A stretch of DNA of 64,000 nucleotides from Pseudanabaena sp. PCC 6802 (GCF_000332175.1 NZ_KB235914.1:2095368-2159367), one strand, 5' to 3'; shown: positions 1-7,186, counted from the first letter of the stretch. Notes: a model not told the origin generated them from the sequence alone. Numbers and translations are program-made.

Positions 1-1914
1 CAGCGCCTCCAGAGTCCTGGCCGCCTCGTGCAGCGCCTCGGCTGCGTACTCTTCACTGCTTTTGGGTAGCGAGGTCAGCTTGCCGTTGCGCCGCTCGGCA
101 GCGGACAACATCTCATCAACCACGTCCCCAACGTTAGCTTTCTTGGCAAGGGCCTTGAGGGCTTTCTTGCCCGCCTGGATGCGCTCTTTCTGCTTCCGCT
201 TGGCGACAACCGCAGTCTTGGCGCGATCCATGCCCGTGCGTTCCGGGTTCTCGGCGACGCAGATAAATTTGCCGTCGCCGTCATATATATAGATGCGGCC
301 CAGGTCGGCGGGGTCGAGACGCGCCTGCACTGGCTGCCCGATATAAGCCTCCAGCTCCACCGCAATAAACCAGCCGCCCTCGATCTGCACGCCGCGCTTC
401 TGTACGGTGCGCGTACCGCCTTCCGCCATCAGCACGTCCAGCAGCCGCTCGTCACTGACCGTGCGAATCGCGCCTTGCGATCCGGTGTAGATCTCGAATG
501 GGGTCTTGCCGCCATGCGCGGTTTTGGCTTCGTGGTGGTACTTATCGCACCAGCGATCCGCAAAGCTTTGCAGTTGCTCGCTGGTCATACCCACTTCCAC
601 CACGCCGTCCTTTTGGTAAAGCCTCTCGCTAAAGGATTTTTGGGCGCGGAGTTCCTGGCGATCTGCCACGTTGTGCCCGGTATACCCAGGTAGCAACTCC
701 AGCAAACCGCTCGAAAAAGTCCTAAAAAATCGCTCGACATAGGGCTTTTGCCAGGGACTGAACGGCGCGCACAGATCCCGTTCGATCCGCAAGTCATCCA
801 GCACCCGCGTTATATGGCGGCTGGTATAGTCTTTACCGTTATCGGTCTTTATCGCTTCCGGTACGCCCCACGCCAGGATGGCGCGGCGCAAAAGCGCCAG
901 GATCGCCACGGAGCGCGAGGTCTTCGTCACCAGCAGCATGGCGCGGCGACTAAACACGTCCACTACCGCCACCAGGTGGTAGCGACCGTCTGCGCACATC
1001 ACGTCGGCAGGCGTGGAGTCGAGCTGCCAGAGTTGATTCAGGCGATCGATCCCTTCGGAATAGCTGCCAAACGCGGCCATATGCTTGCTCTTAAACTTGT
1101 CGGGGTTACTCACCGCCGCGAATAGCTGGGCGTTCGTTCGCTTCCAGTCGCGCACCCACCGCGCTACGGTCGATACACTGGGCAGCGCCGAATCAGCAAA
1201 CCGCGCGTGCATCGCCTCATGGATCTGGACGGCACGGCAGTGCGGGTATTTCGCCACCATGCCCAGCGTGAAATTTCTCAGCTCTTCCTCGGTGTCTATT
1301 ACTTTGCCAGCCCGTCCCCTATTCTTAGGCTTTAGTCCCTCAAATCCTTCGGTTTCGAGGCGCTTTTGCCAGTTTTTCAGGGTAGAGCGACTCAGTTTAG
1401 GCTCCTGCGTCCGTATCCACTGCGGTAGTTCGACTTCGCCGTTATTGTATTTGACGGCGAAATTTTCCTCGCATCTAAGCCTGCTCAAGCCTTCTAGCTT
1501 GCAAAAGCCCGTTTGTTCGGCGCGATCGTAAGCCTTCAGGATCTCGTACCGCGCTTCGGCGGTACGGTCTTTTTTGCTGGCTTTGGGATCTGGTGGTTCG
1601 ATTTCAAATCCGACAACGTTGTCGGATTTGGGAAACTCCGGCGCTACGGCAGGCGGCGTAGCGATCGGAGCTTGCAAACTAACTTCCAACAAGGAGTCAT
1701 CGCCTGCAAACTTGTCGGGGAAGCGCGCGCGGGCTGCTTCCTCAAATTCTGGTGTCCAGTAGCGATCGGGCAACTGGTACTCTTTGCCGCCGCCGCGTCC
1801 AATGCGATCGCGCGATCGCCAGGATTCGCGTATAGCCCTTTCCCGAACCCTGCGATCCGTGGAAGGCAGACCGATCAAACCCGCAAGTTCCAAGGAAGAA
1901 AAATATCCCTTCAT
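1..1914 (-). CDS. Mu-like phage transposase A (partial, runs off left edge)
   Basis: The frame is open for 638 codons, from the ATG at 1914 to base 1, so the C-terminus lies outside the window. The N-terminus (about residues 1-50) resembles the MuA DNA-binding domain: SLELAGLIGLPST followed by GRGGGKEYQLP. An rve-type catalytic core follows, with D299 (in LWQLDSTPADV), D358 (IKTDNGKDY) and E394 (KPYVERFFRTF). The second spacing is the classic 35 residues; in Mu itself it is about 55, so this is a shorter-core relative. A Mu-transposase C-terminal-like region with many Lys/Arg and Ala follows. It should bind the phage ends and catalyse strand transfer. Its ATG overlaps the stop of the small gene before it (ATGA), suggesting translational coupling. 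A Mu B-type ATPase would be expected further left, outside the window. A perfect palindrome (1605-1630) lies in frame and encodes KSDNVVGF. Confidence 0.9.
   Translation of the reverse strand, partial: MKGYFSSLELAGLIGLPSTDRRVRERAIRESWRSRDRIGRGGGKEYQLPDRYWTPEFEEAARARFPDKFAGDDSLLEVSLQAPIATPPAVAPEFPKSDNVVGFEIEPPDPKASKKDRTAEARYEILKAYDRAEQTGFCKLEGLSRLRCEENFAVKYNNGEVELPQWIRTQEPKLSRSTLKNWQKRLETEGFEGLKPKNRGRAGKVIDTEEELRNFTLGMVAKYPHCRAVQIHEAMHARFADSALPSVSTVARWVRDWKRTNAQLFAAVSNPDKFKSKHMAAFGSYSEGIDRLNQLWQLDSTPADVMCADGRYHLVAVVDVFSRRAMLLVTKTSRSVAILALLRRAILAWGVPEAIKTDNGKDYTSRHITRVLDDLRIERDLCAPFSPWQKPYVERFFRTFSSGLLELLPGYTGHNVADRQELRAQKSFSERLYQKDGVVEVGMTSEQLQSFADRWCDKYHHEAKTAHGGKTPFEIYTGSQGAIRTVSDERLLDVLMAEGGTRTVQKRGVQIEGGWFIAVELEAYIGQPVQARLDPADLGRIYIYDGDGKFICVAENPERTGMDRAKTAVVAKRKQKERIQAGKKALKALAKKANVGDVVDEMLSAAERRNGKLTSLPKSSEEYAAEALHEAARTLEAL
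1605..1630. repeat. 26-bp perfect palindrome inside the transposase gene
   Basis: The half-site is CAAATCCGACAAC, followed by its exact reverse complement. The same core recurs at 38410-38435 and 45344-45367, with a variant at 4348-4369. Here it is translated in frame as KSDNVVGF in a linker between the DNA-binding and catalytic parts of the transposase. Confidence 0.9.
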
Positions 1915-2075
1915 GCGGCCTCTTCGTTAATCTTGTTCGCCTTTTCCTTTGCGGCGTTTCTCAGGAACTCTGATCGATTTTCGCCAAGAGCCCTCGCAGC
2001 CGCGTCAATTAAGTCAAACTCGGCATCCGACAAGCGGACAGGCAGGGTGCGCGTCTTAAGTTTGCTCCGAGTCAT
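1911..2075 (-). CDS. Small ribbon-helix-helix-like protein (54 aa)
   Basis: I chose the ATG at 2075 (MTRSKLKTRTLPVRLS) because the frame further upstream crosses the operator-like repeats. The pattern TLPVRLSDAEFDLIDAAARALGENRSEFLRNAA fits a ribbon-helix-helix or DUF1778-like fold: a short beta strand and two helices. Its stop overlaps the start of the Mu-like transposase, so it is probably the first gene of that operon and may act as a Ner- or antitoxin-like regulator of the early promoter. The function is inferred from fold and position only. Confidence 0.6.
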   Translation of the reverse strand: MTRSKLKTRTLPVRLSDAEFDLIDAAARALGENRSEFLRNAAKEKANKINEEAA

Positions 2076-2122
2076 GTGCGGTGTATCGTACAGTATACAT
2101 TCTTTGTACAGTACACCGCACA
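2075..2122. promoter_or_regulatory. Operator-like inverted and direct repeats in the divergent early promoter
   Basis: An 11-bp perfect inverted repeat, TGTGCGGTGTA (2075-2085) and TACACCGCACA (2112-2122), brackets 26 bp. Within it GTACAGTATACA (2088-2099) is followed by GTACAGTACACC (2106-2117), an 18-bp-spaced direct repeat. It lies between the leftward transposase operon and the rightward XRE gene, where a Mu-type operator would be expected. Confidence 0.6.
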
Positions 2123-2204
2123 AACTCGTCAAGTAGGCGGCTATTGAAATTTACTTCAGGTGTACTCTATGCTATACATTAGAAATGTAAGGTGGAATAT
2201 TGCT

Positions 2205-2531
2205 ATGAACGCTCCAGTTATCACAACCGAAGGGAAGCGGCTCCTGGGCAAACTCCTCAAGGAGTCCAGGGAGGGGCTGGGACTATCCTTGGACAATCTT
2301 GTCTTACTGATCGAAAAACAAACGGGAAGAACCTTAAGCAAATCAACAATTAGCGGGCTAGAACGCGGCAACGCTAAGCCAGAGTGGGACACCCTATCTA
2401 TACTCGCATCAGCCAGGTATATAAAAAAAGAAACGGGATCGCCCTATGCAACCGCCGAACTATTTGAGATAGCCTGCCAATCTCAAGAAGATCGGGCAGC
2501 AAACTTTCGCCACGCGATCGGAGCAGCCTAA
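2205..2531 (+). CDS. XRE-family HTH regulator, probable phage repressor
   Basis: I chose the ATG at 2205 (MNAPVITTEGKRLL) because GGTGGA lies about 8 bases upstream; the longer in-frame start at 2160 falls within the promoter. The 108-aa protein has an XRE helix-turn-helix at about residues 10-65 (LGKLLKESREGLGLSLDNL, then LSKSTISGLERGNAKPEWDTL), which matches the Cro/CI recognition helix. It is divergent from the Mu-like transposase operon across the operator repeats, the position of the Mu repressor c. Nothing C-terminal suggests a protease domain. Repressor function is inferred. Confidence 0.75.
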   Translation: MNAPVITTEGKRLLGKLLKESREGLGLSLDNLVLLIEKQTGRTLSKSTISGLERGNAKPEWDTLSILASARYIKKETGSPYATAELFEIACQSQEDRAANFRHAIGAA

Positions 2532-2701
2532 CGTCCGAGATCGTCCGAGTTAACGTCCGAGATCGTCCGAGTTAACGTCCGAGATCGTCCGAGTTAACGT
2601 CCGAGATCGTCCGAGATCGTCCGAGTTAACGTCCGAGATCGATCCAGTTAGCGTCCGAGTTAGCGTCCGAGTTAGCGTCCGAGTTAGCGTCCGAGTTAGC
2701 G
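2529..2701. repeat. Tandem array built on CGTCCGAG
   Basis: Fourteen copies of CGTCCGAG are packed into 173 bp. The left part uses a 22-bp unit (TAACGTCCGAGATCGTCCGAGT) present about four times with one partial expansion. The right part uses a 12-bp unit (GTTAGCGTCCGA) four times. The array begins within the stop codon of the XRE gene. All frames through it give low-complexity peptides (for example LTRTLTRT), which I do not regard as genes. Confidence 0.85.
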
Positions 2702-2761
2702 CTACAGAAAGCCAGAACATGGGTAAGCTCAATAGCACAATAGGGAATAGGAAATAAGCAC

Positions 2762-3154
2762 ATGGACTTTTTCAACGATCTCGCCAAAAATATTGAATCA
2801 GCCGCCAATCAAGCAGGTGAAGCGCTAAACCAGGCAGGCAAACTAATACAAGAAAACGCTAGCGGATTAGGCGAACAAGCAGGCAAGGCGTTGGAAGAAG
2901 CCAATAAAGTTGTCTCAGAAAAAGTAGACCCTGCCGCATTGGGTGCAGTTGCAGCAGGTGGCACGGCAGGCGCTGGAATATCTGCCCTTGTTGGCGGCAT
3001 GGGCTTAGCCATAGGCGGCACAGCCGTTGCAATTGGCATGGCTCCCGTAGCGATTGCGGGTGCAGTAGTTGGTTTAGGCGCATACGGGGTTAGCAAAGCT
3101 CTCGCCCCCCAAAATACAGGCGATGCAGACAACACGGACGCACAAGATAGCTAA
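2762..3154 (+). CDS. Glycine-zipper, probably membrane-active protein (130 aa)
   Basis: The N-terminal 60 residues are an amphipathic Ala/Asn/Gln-rich helix (NIESAANQAGEALNQAGKLI). Residues 60-110 are a hydrophobic Gly-rich stretch with zipper-like spacing (GGTAGAGISALVGGMGLAIG), then a short acidic tail. This looks like a protein that inserts into or oligomerises on membranes; there is no classical signal peptide. AGGA lies about 10 bases before the ATG. Its stop overlaps the next start (TAATG), so it is coupled to the HNH gene. I do not recognise a named family. Membrane activity is inferred from composition. Confidence 0.6.
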   Translation: MDFFNDLAKNIESAANQAGEALNQAGKLIQENASGLGEQAGKALEEANKVVSEKVDPAALGAVAAGGTAGAGISALVGGMGLAIGGTAVAIGMAPVAIAGAVVGLGAYGVSKALAPQNTGDADNTDAQDS

Positions 3155-3492
3155 TGCCTAAATCCAAGCCCAATGCCCTACAAAAGCTTGTACGCGGAGC
3201 TATTCGCAGCTATCTTGCCCCAAAAAGAAAGAAGAAAAGAGTGGTAGTCGATCGACTCAAGCCTGCACAACCTTCACAGCCCCAGAAAACTACTCGCTCT
3301 ATCTCCCTAACAACCAGATACCTGATCCTTAAGCGAGACAACCGTCAATGCGTCATTTGCGGCAGGCAGCCTCCAGCCGTGAAGCTAGAAATAGACCACA
3401 TAATTCCATACTCAAAAGGAGGCAGCAACCATCCCAGCAACCTCCAAACCCTTTGCTTCGACTGCAATCGAGGCAAAGGAGCCAATCCCTAG
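3154..3492 (+). CDS. Small HNH endonuclease (112 aa)
   Basis: A Lys/Arg-rich N-terminus (residues 1-35, including RKKKRVVVDR) precedes a compact HNH domain. It has RYLILKRDNRQCVICG (first Cys pair), LEIDHIIPYSKGG (catalytic His) and LQTLCFDCNRGKG (second Cys pair and terminal Asn). All expected metal and catalytic residues are present, so it should be an active DNA nicking or cleaving enzyme. It overlaps the preceding glycine-zipper gene by one base, implying co-expression. It could be a phage nuclease or half of a defence pair. Confidence 0.8.
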   Translation: MPKSKPNALQKLVRGAIRSYLAPKRKKKRVVVDRLKPAQPSQPQKTTRSISLTTRYLILKRDNRQCVICGRQPPAVKLEIDHIIPYSKGGSNHPSNLQTLCFDCNRGKGANP

Positions 3493-3673
3493 CAACTCAT
3501 AGGCCAGTAGCTCGTAGTAGCTCGTAGCTCGTAGGGTGGGCGATCGCCTCACAGTATCTAATCACCTTGCAGATCCCGTACAGATCCCGCAATCAGCTCC
3601 ATCTCACGCAACTATCACGGCGATCTTTGCCGCACAAAAGCAATCCCCAGCCTTTTTTAGGCCGAGGATATAC
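3493..3673. other. Short gene-free spacer
   Basis: The spacer holds repeated GTAGCTCGTAG motifs (about 3510-3536) and a HIP1 site at 3541-3550. GTAGCTCGTA recurs just after the KilA-N gene at about 4243. No gene is seen. Confidence 0.5.
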
Positions 3674-3705
3674 AATATGTCCTACCAATAAGACAAGGAC
3701 ATATT
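3674..3705. promoter_or_regulatory. 10-bp inverted repeat abutting the KilA-N start
   Basis: AATATGTCCT (3674-3683) and its exact reverse complement AGGACATATT (3696-3705) are separated by 12 bp. The right arm ends at the base before the ATG at 3706 and contains the AAGGA that would serve as ribosome-binding site. A protein bound here, or an RNA stem, would block expression; autoregulation by the KilA-N protein is a reasonable inference. Confidence 0.6.
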
Positions 3706-4239
3706 ATGACAGCATTTCCGGCTCACACACCCAACGGCTTTGCCATTAGACCTCGTCCAGGCGACGGGTATTTCGACGGCACCCTGATGTGCAAAGCCAA
3801 CGGCAAACTAATAGCTGACTACCTGCGCCTAGATTCCACCAAAGCTTACCTAGCAGCGCTTTCCTGTAATATGGGAATTCCCATATCACTTTTGATCGAA
3901 ACCAGGAAAGGCAACACCAAGAAATACGAGCAGGGTACTTGGGTGCACCCGCAGGTCGCGATCCACCTCGGTCAGTGGTGTAACCCCGAATTTGCGGTTT
4001 GGGTAACAAATCTAGTCTTTGACTGGCTCCAAGGTCAGCAGCCACTTTCACGAAAAGCGCTAGCCGACGACCTTGCGGAAGACATTTGCCAGCTTGGAGG
4101 GCATCTAGAAAGAGCCCAAGGCACTATCCACGCCCTGAATGAAGCGGTCGACTTTGGCATGTTTAGTGACGTGGCAGACATACTTCAAGCGCGGATCGAC
4201 AAAGCATACAAGATCGCAAAAGCTATCCTCTCAGCCTAA
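3706..4239 (+). CDS. KilA-N domain protein (177 aa)
   Basis: Residues about 15-110 match the KilA-N DNA-binding fold of phage and large-virus proteins: GYFDGTLMCKANGKLIADYL, then LDSTKAYLAAL, then GTWVHPQVAIHLGQWCNPEF and VTNLVFDWL. The C-terminal 60 residues are helical (QLGGHLERAQGTIHALNEAV) and may allow oligomerisation. KilA-N proteins are typically phage anti-repressors or regulators. The gene stands alone between the HNH gene and a convergent methyltransferase gene, with its own inverted repeat at the start. Confidence 0.85.
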   Translation: MTAFPAHTPNGFAIRPRPGDGYFDGTLMCKANGKLIADYLRLDSTKAYLAALSCNMGIPISLLIETRKGNTKKYEQGTWVHPQVAIHLGQWCNPEFAVWVTNLVFDWLQGQQPLSRKALADDLAEDICQLGGHLERAQGTIHALNEAVDFGMFSDVADILQARIDKAYKIAKAILSA

Positions 4240-4305
4240 TCCAGTAGCTCGTATGGCGGGTGTCAAATAACCGTCAAATAAAGCATCTCCCGCCCACCAG
4301 CACTT

Positions 4306-5073
4306 TCACCCCATTTCGCGAAGCGTGGGCGTAGGCTCAGTCACATAAAACCGATAACGTTGTCGGTTTATGCAACAATCAAACGACCTCCCAGAGCCAC
4401 TCAAAAAACCAAACCCGCCCCCAGAGCCAGTTTGATTTTTACATTTAACCCCCCAAAAAAATTCCAAAAATCCGCTTATTGAGAATAGCTTTTTTGCTCG
4501 CGATTTACACCGATCCAACAATGGCTGCTTTTTTTTCATTTTTACCGTCGAAGTGGGATCTGCCTCAAAGCCTCTCATCCCAATCAATCCCAGCAAATCC
4601 CGGTTGGTACCGCCGATCCAATAATGGTTGCGTGCATACACTCCGACTGCCGCTGCCGATAAGATTTCCACATCGAAGCGATAGCCCAATTGGCAGAGTC
4701 CGTGCAAAACTTTGGTAAGTCCTCCTGTGTAGAAAGCGCCTTTGACGTTCTCCCAAATGACAAATCTGGGCTTTGCTTCCTCGATAACTCGGAGCATCTC
4801 GAACCAGAGTCCTGAGCGATCGCCTGTAATTCCTGCACGTTTGCCAGCGAGGCTGAGGTCTTGGCAGGGAGATCCACCCGTGATGAGGTCAAATTGGTTT
4901 GGCTTGGCATGGAAAGTCCTGATATCTCTGTGGATGGGGATGGTGGGGAAGTTTTTTCGTAAAACATGGCAGCAATAGGGGTTGATTTCGACAAATTGTG
5001 CGGTCTCAATGCCGAGCGATTGGGCGGCAAGGCTAACGCCACCGATGCCAGAGAATAAGTCGAGGTATTTCAT
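4306..5073 (-). CDS. dcm-like: C5-cytosine DNA methyltransferase, degenerate C-terminus
   Basis: Motif I (DLFSGIGGVSLAA), motif IV with the catalytic Cys (GGSPCQDLSLAGKR) and motif VI (WENVKGAF) are intact in residues 5-115. Motif VIII is altered: VGVYARNHYWIGG where GVPQxRxR is usual. After about residue 165 there is no recognisable target-recognition domain or motifs IX-X. Instead the frame runs through Lys- and Gly-rich sequence and a palindrome to a stop at 4306. A related 3' fragment at 47411-47677 has a stop shortly after GMKGFEV, so the last ~80 residues here may be read-through. It may be an inactive or reduced phage orphan methyltransferase. Its ATG overlaps the upstream stop (ATGA). 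Confidence 0.75.
   Translation of the reverse strand: MKYLDLFSGIGGVSLAAQSLGIETAQFVEINPYCCHVLRKNFPTIPIHRDIRTFHAKPNQFDLITGGSPCQDLSLAGKRAGITGDRSGLWFEMLRVIEEAKPRFVIWENVKGAFYTGGLTKVLHGLCQLGYRFDVEILSAAAVGVYARNHYWIGGTNRDLLGLIGMRGFEADPTSTVKMKKKQPLLDRCKSRAKKLFSISGFLEFFWGVKCKNQTGSGGGFGFLSGSGRSFDCCINRQRYRFYVTEPTPTLREMG
4348..4369. repeat. Variant of the dispersed palindrome
   Basis: AAACCGATAACGTTGTCGGTTT is palindromic except for one mismatched pair around the central AACGTT. It shares the CCGAYAACGTTGTCGG core with the perfect copies at 1605, 38410 and 45344. It sits at the 3' end of the degenerate methyltransferase frame. Confidence 0.7.
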
Positions 5074-5534
5074 CTACGCTCCTTCTTAATTGGCATGGAT
5101 AGTTGCTGGGTGAGGTGAGAAATTGACTGCCCGTAGTTGAGCCGTTTTGCTCTCTGGGCTGCCCATGTATCCCAATATTGTTTGTGCCACAGGTGCATCT
5201 GTTCGCAGTGAGCGGCTGTGAGGCGAATATCCCACTGAGCCTGATACTCTTGCTGGGTCATGACCTCACCACCGTGTTTTTGGGTATAGTCCTGCCGTTG
5301 GGCATCAGTGGCAAAGTAGGCATTCCTGTACTTTTCCCCGGCTTTGCAGTCGAGGCGCTGGCAGATGAAGGGTTTACCGTTCTTACCACTCACGAGTTGA
5401 CTCAGATAAGGGTTATCGACTAGTCCTCCGTCACAGCAGCAAAAAAATTTCCACTGAGGGCGGACATCGCGATCGCATCGCGAAGGAGCAGGAATAGCTA
5501 TCAGTTTTTCACCTTCGTCGAATTCGCCGCTCAT
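5070..5534 (-). CDS. Hypothetical protein with Cys pairs (154 aa)
   Basis: I do not recognise a family. The first half has FFCCCDGGLVDNPYLSQLV and, 25 residues later, ICQRLDCKAGEKYRNAYF; the CCC and CxxxxC groups could form a zinc ribbon. The second half is helical and Gln/His-rich (CEQMHLWHKQYWDTWAAQRAKRL). The gene overlaps the methyltransferase by ATGA and follows the HTH gene by two bases, so the three form one leftward operon. It might assist or direct the methyltransferase, but this is only positional inference. Confidence 0.6.
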   Translation of the reverse strand: MSGEFDEGEKLIAIPAPSRCDRDVRPQWKFFCCCDGGLVDNPYLSQLVSGKNGKPFICQRLDCKAGEKYRNAYFATDAQRQDYTQKHGGEVMTQQEYQAQWDIRLTAAHCEQMHLWHKQYWDTWAAQRAKRLNYGQSISHLTQQLSMPIKKERR

Positions 5535-5536
5535 AA

Positions 5537-6442
5537 TTACCTCCTTCTCTGATAAGCGACGGCAAACTGGTATCGCTCCTCGTATTCGGGCGAAGTTTGG
5601 TCTATGCCGACTGTGAGCAGATGGGTCATGCCCTTAAACGGATCGCTGAGGATCGCTTCCCACTCGGCATATCTGCTGTCTGGCGAGGCAGTTTGCGGAT
5701 AGAGCCTCTGATACTCAGCTTCCAGGTGTTCAAGGCGCGAGAGTATCCAGGCGATCGGAGCTGCGGGTTGGTTGGGTAGCTTGTCCACCTGCTGCCAGCA
5801 GAAGTTTTTAAAGGTGTCATCCAGGGTTGACCAAATGCTGTCGGCGCGGCGAGATTTTTCTTTATTTCTCGGTTCTACAGAGGTTTTATCTGGAGTTTCT
5901 GCGTTATTTGAAAAATTTTCAAAATTCTCTCTCTCCACATTTTTTGTTGGCGCAGACAGAGAGAGATCCTTTTTAATTCCTTCTTCGTGGAATTCATTAT
6001 TTATATGTGTGCGATCGCCCATAAATGGTTCGCCCATTTGTGGTAAACCTGAAAGTGGCTGAAGTGCTTTTTGGGCAAGCGGTAGAGTGAGTTGTTCGAC
6101 TGGCTCGTGCTGCTGAATTTTTCGACCTTCAGGTAGTGGGTCAATGGGCAAGGGACGTTCGTATACTTCGTAGTCCCAAGATTGAAATTGTCCCGACGGC
6201 GATCGCTTAATGACGCGGCGCACGTAACCAAAATTGATTAGCTCGTCGATCGCAGAACGGATAGCGGAGATCCCATCTTTGACACGATCGGCGATCCAGT
6301 TCAAGTCAAAATGCCAATCTGGGGGAAAGGTGAGCAAGTAGCTATGCAAGCCGTGGGCGCGGAAGGACAAGCGCTCGTCACGCAAAATGTCATTGTCGAT
6401 TTGGGTAAAGCGGTTGCTGTGAATGGCATGAACGACGGTCAT
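5537..6442 (-). CDS. Replication-protein-like helix-turn-helix protein (301 aa)
   Basis: The N-terminal 90 residues form a winged-helix region typical of phage and plasmid replication organisers: FTQIDNDILRDERLSFRAHGLHSYLL, then WIADRVKDGISAIRSAIDELINFGYVRRV. A Pro/Gln linker (95-150) and a Ser/Asn/Glu-rich stretch follow. The C-terminal ~100 residues contain TFKNFCWQQVDKLPNQPAAPIAWILSRLEHLEAEYQRL, likely helical. It would be expected to bind an origin or recruit a helicase. It heads the operon with the 154-aa gene and the methyltransferase. The exact role is inferred. Confidence 0.6.
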   Translation of the reverse strand: MTVVHAIHSNRFTQIDNDILRDERLSFRAHGLHSYLLTFPPDWHFDLNWIADRVKDGISAIRSAIDELINFGYVRRVIKRSPSGQFQSWDYEVYERPLPIDPLPEGRKIQQHEPVEQLTLPLAQKALQPLSGLPQMGEPFMGDRTHINNEFHEEGIKKDLSLSAPTKNVERENFENFSNNAETPDKTSVEPRNKEKSRRADSIWSTLDDTFKNFCWQQVDKLPNQPAAPIAWILSRLEHLEAEYQRLYPQTASPDSRYAEWEAILSDPFKGMTHLLTVGIDQTSPEYEERYQFAVAYQRRR

Positions 6443-6485
6443 AAATTACACTCCAGTTCAAAAATTAGTTATTTGGGGTTAGGGA

Positions 6486-6938
6486 TTAGTCAGCGTAGGG
6501 ATCTCCTTCTGGCAAATCTAAGGGGCGGGTGCCAGCGGCATTGCGATGCTTGAAATTTCGACGGCTGTGCGATCGCTTGCGCTGTTCGCGAGTGATAATT
6601 TTGCTGCCAATCGCCATGCGAATCGTCTTGACCAAGCTCTCCAACTGAGGCAGAACCGCCTCGATGTCCTCGTCGGTGACCGTGCGGAAATTGACCTGAG
6701 CGCGCCACTGCTCAAGTTTTTTGACAGCGACTGTTACAGGCGCTTCTTTGGGTAACAGGGGAATGCGGAAGATTTTGCAGACTTCCTGAGCGTATTTGGC
6801 AACGGGGACGCGATACTTTCCGCCTTTTGTAAACTCTGTCATCAGGCGAGTTGCAACACTAATTGCTCGTTGTCTGAGCGTTGGGTCGAGGGGCAGCAGG
6901 GGCTTTGTGCGAAAATCATGCTGTGGCGATAAGCTCAT
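6486..6938 (-). CDS. Hypothetical basic protein (150 aa)
   Basis: No family is recognised. The centre (residues 20-110) is predicted helical (LRQRAISVATRLMTEFTKGGKYRVPVAKYAQEVCKIF; VAVKKLEQW), and residues 115-135 are strongly basic (REQRKRSHSRRNFKHRN), suggesting nucleic-acid contact. Its ATG overlaps the stop of the 52-aa gene before it (ATGA), so the two are coupled and probably under the shared 7.1-kb operator. Confidence 0.6.
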   Translation of the reverse strand: MSLSPQHDFRTKPLLPLDPTLRQRAISVATRLMTEFTKGGKYRVPVAKYAQEVCKIFRIPLLPKEAPVTVAVKKLEQWRAQVNFRTVTDEDIEAVLPQLESLVKTIRMAIGSKIITREQRKRSHSRRNFKHRNAAGTRPLDLPEGDPYAD

Positions 6939-7093
6939 TTCGATGCCTCCAGCTTTCTTTCTAGGGCTTCTGCTTCTTTGCGGAGTTTTTCGACGATATA
7001 AAGCTCGGTTAGTCTTTCGACTTCTGGCTTAATCGCGATCGGGATACGAACAACCGTACATTCCGCACTGGTCAATCTTTGCGGTCGTCTCAT
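6935..7093 (-). CDS. Small basic protein, possible DNA-binding (52 aa)
   Basis: The ATG at 7093 starts MRRPQRLTSAECTVVRIPIAIKP; a beta-like strand (TVVRIPI) is followed by a charged helix (VERLTELYIVEKLRKEAEALERKLEA). This resembles a short ribbon-helix-helix or coiled-coil regulator. It ends in ATGA overlapping the next gene. It is divergent from the HTH gene at 7187, across a promoter with repeated ACTTACT motifs. Confidence 0.5.
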   Translation of the reverse strand: MRRPQRLTSAECTVVRIPIAIKPEVERLTELYIVEKLRKEAEALERKLEASK

Positions 7094-7100
7094 AAATATA

Positions 7101-7129
7101 CTTACCAGTCATTTGCTAGTAAGTTACAT
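7101..7129 (-). promoter_or_regulatory. Operator-like element shared with the 11.8-kb promoter
   Basis: Read on the minus strand it begins ATGTAACTTACTAGCAAAT and continues GACTGGTAAG. The element at 11777-11805 begins ATGCAACTTACTATCAAAT and continues TACCAGTAAC. Both occupy divergent promoter regions of the same accessory block. Confidence 0.6.
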
Positions 7130-7186
7130 CTTACTTGGCGGTAACTGCCATGTCAATATTGTGTTTGTTATCCTTTACGTACGTGT

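Noticed and set aside
2529..2701. CRISPR array
   Set aside because: Units are 12 or 22 bp without unique spacers, and no cas genes are in the window.
2550..2808. Minus-strand frames with LTRTLTRT or SDANSDAN repeats
   Set aside because: They are translations of the CGTCCGAG DNA array; there is no RBS and composition is purely repeat-driven.
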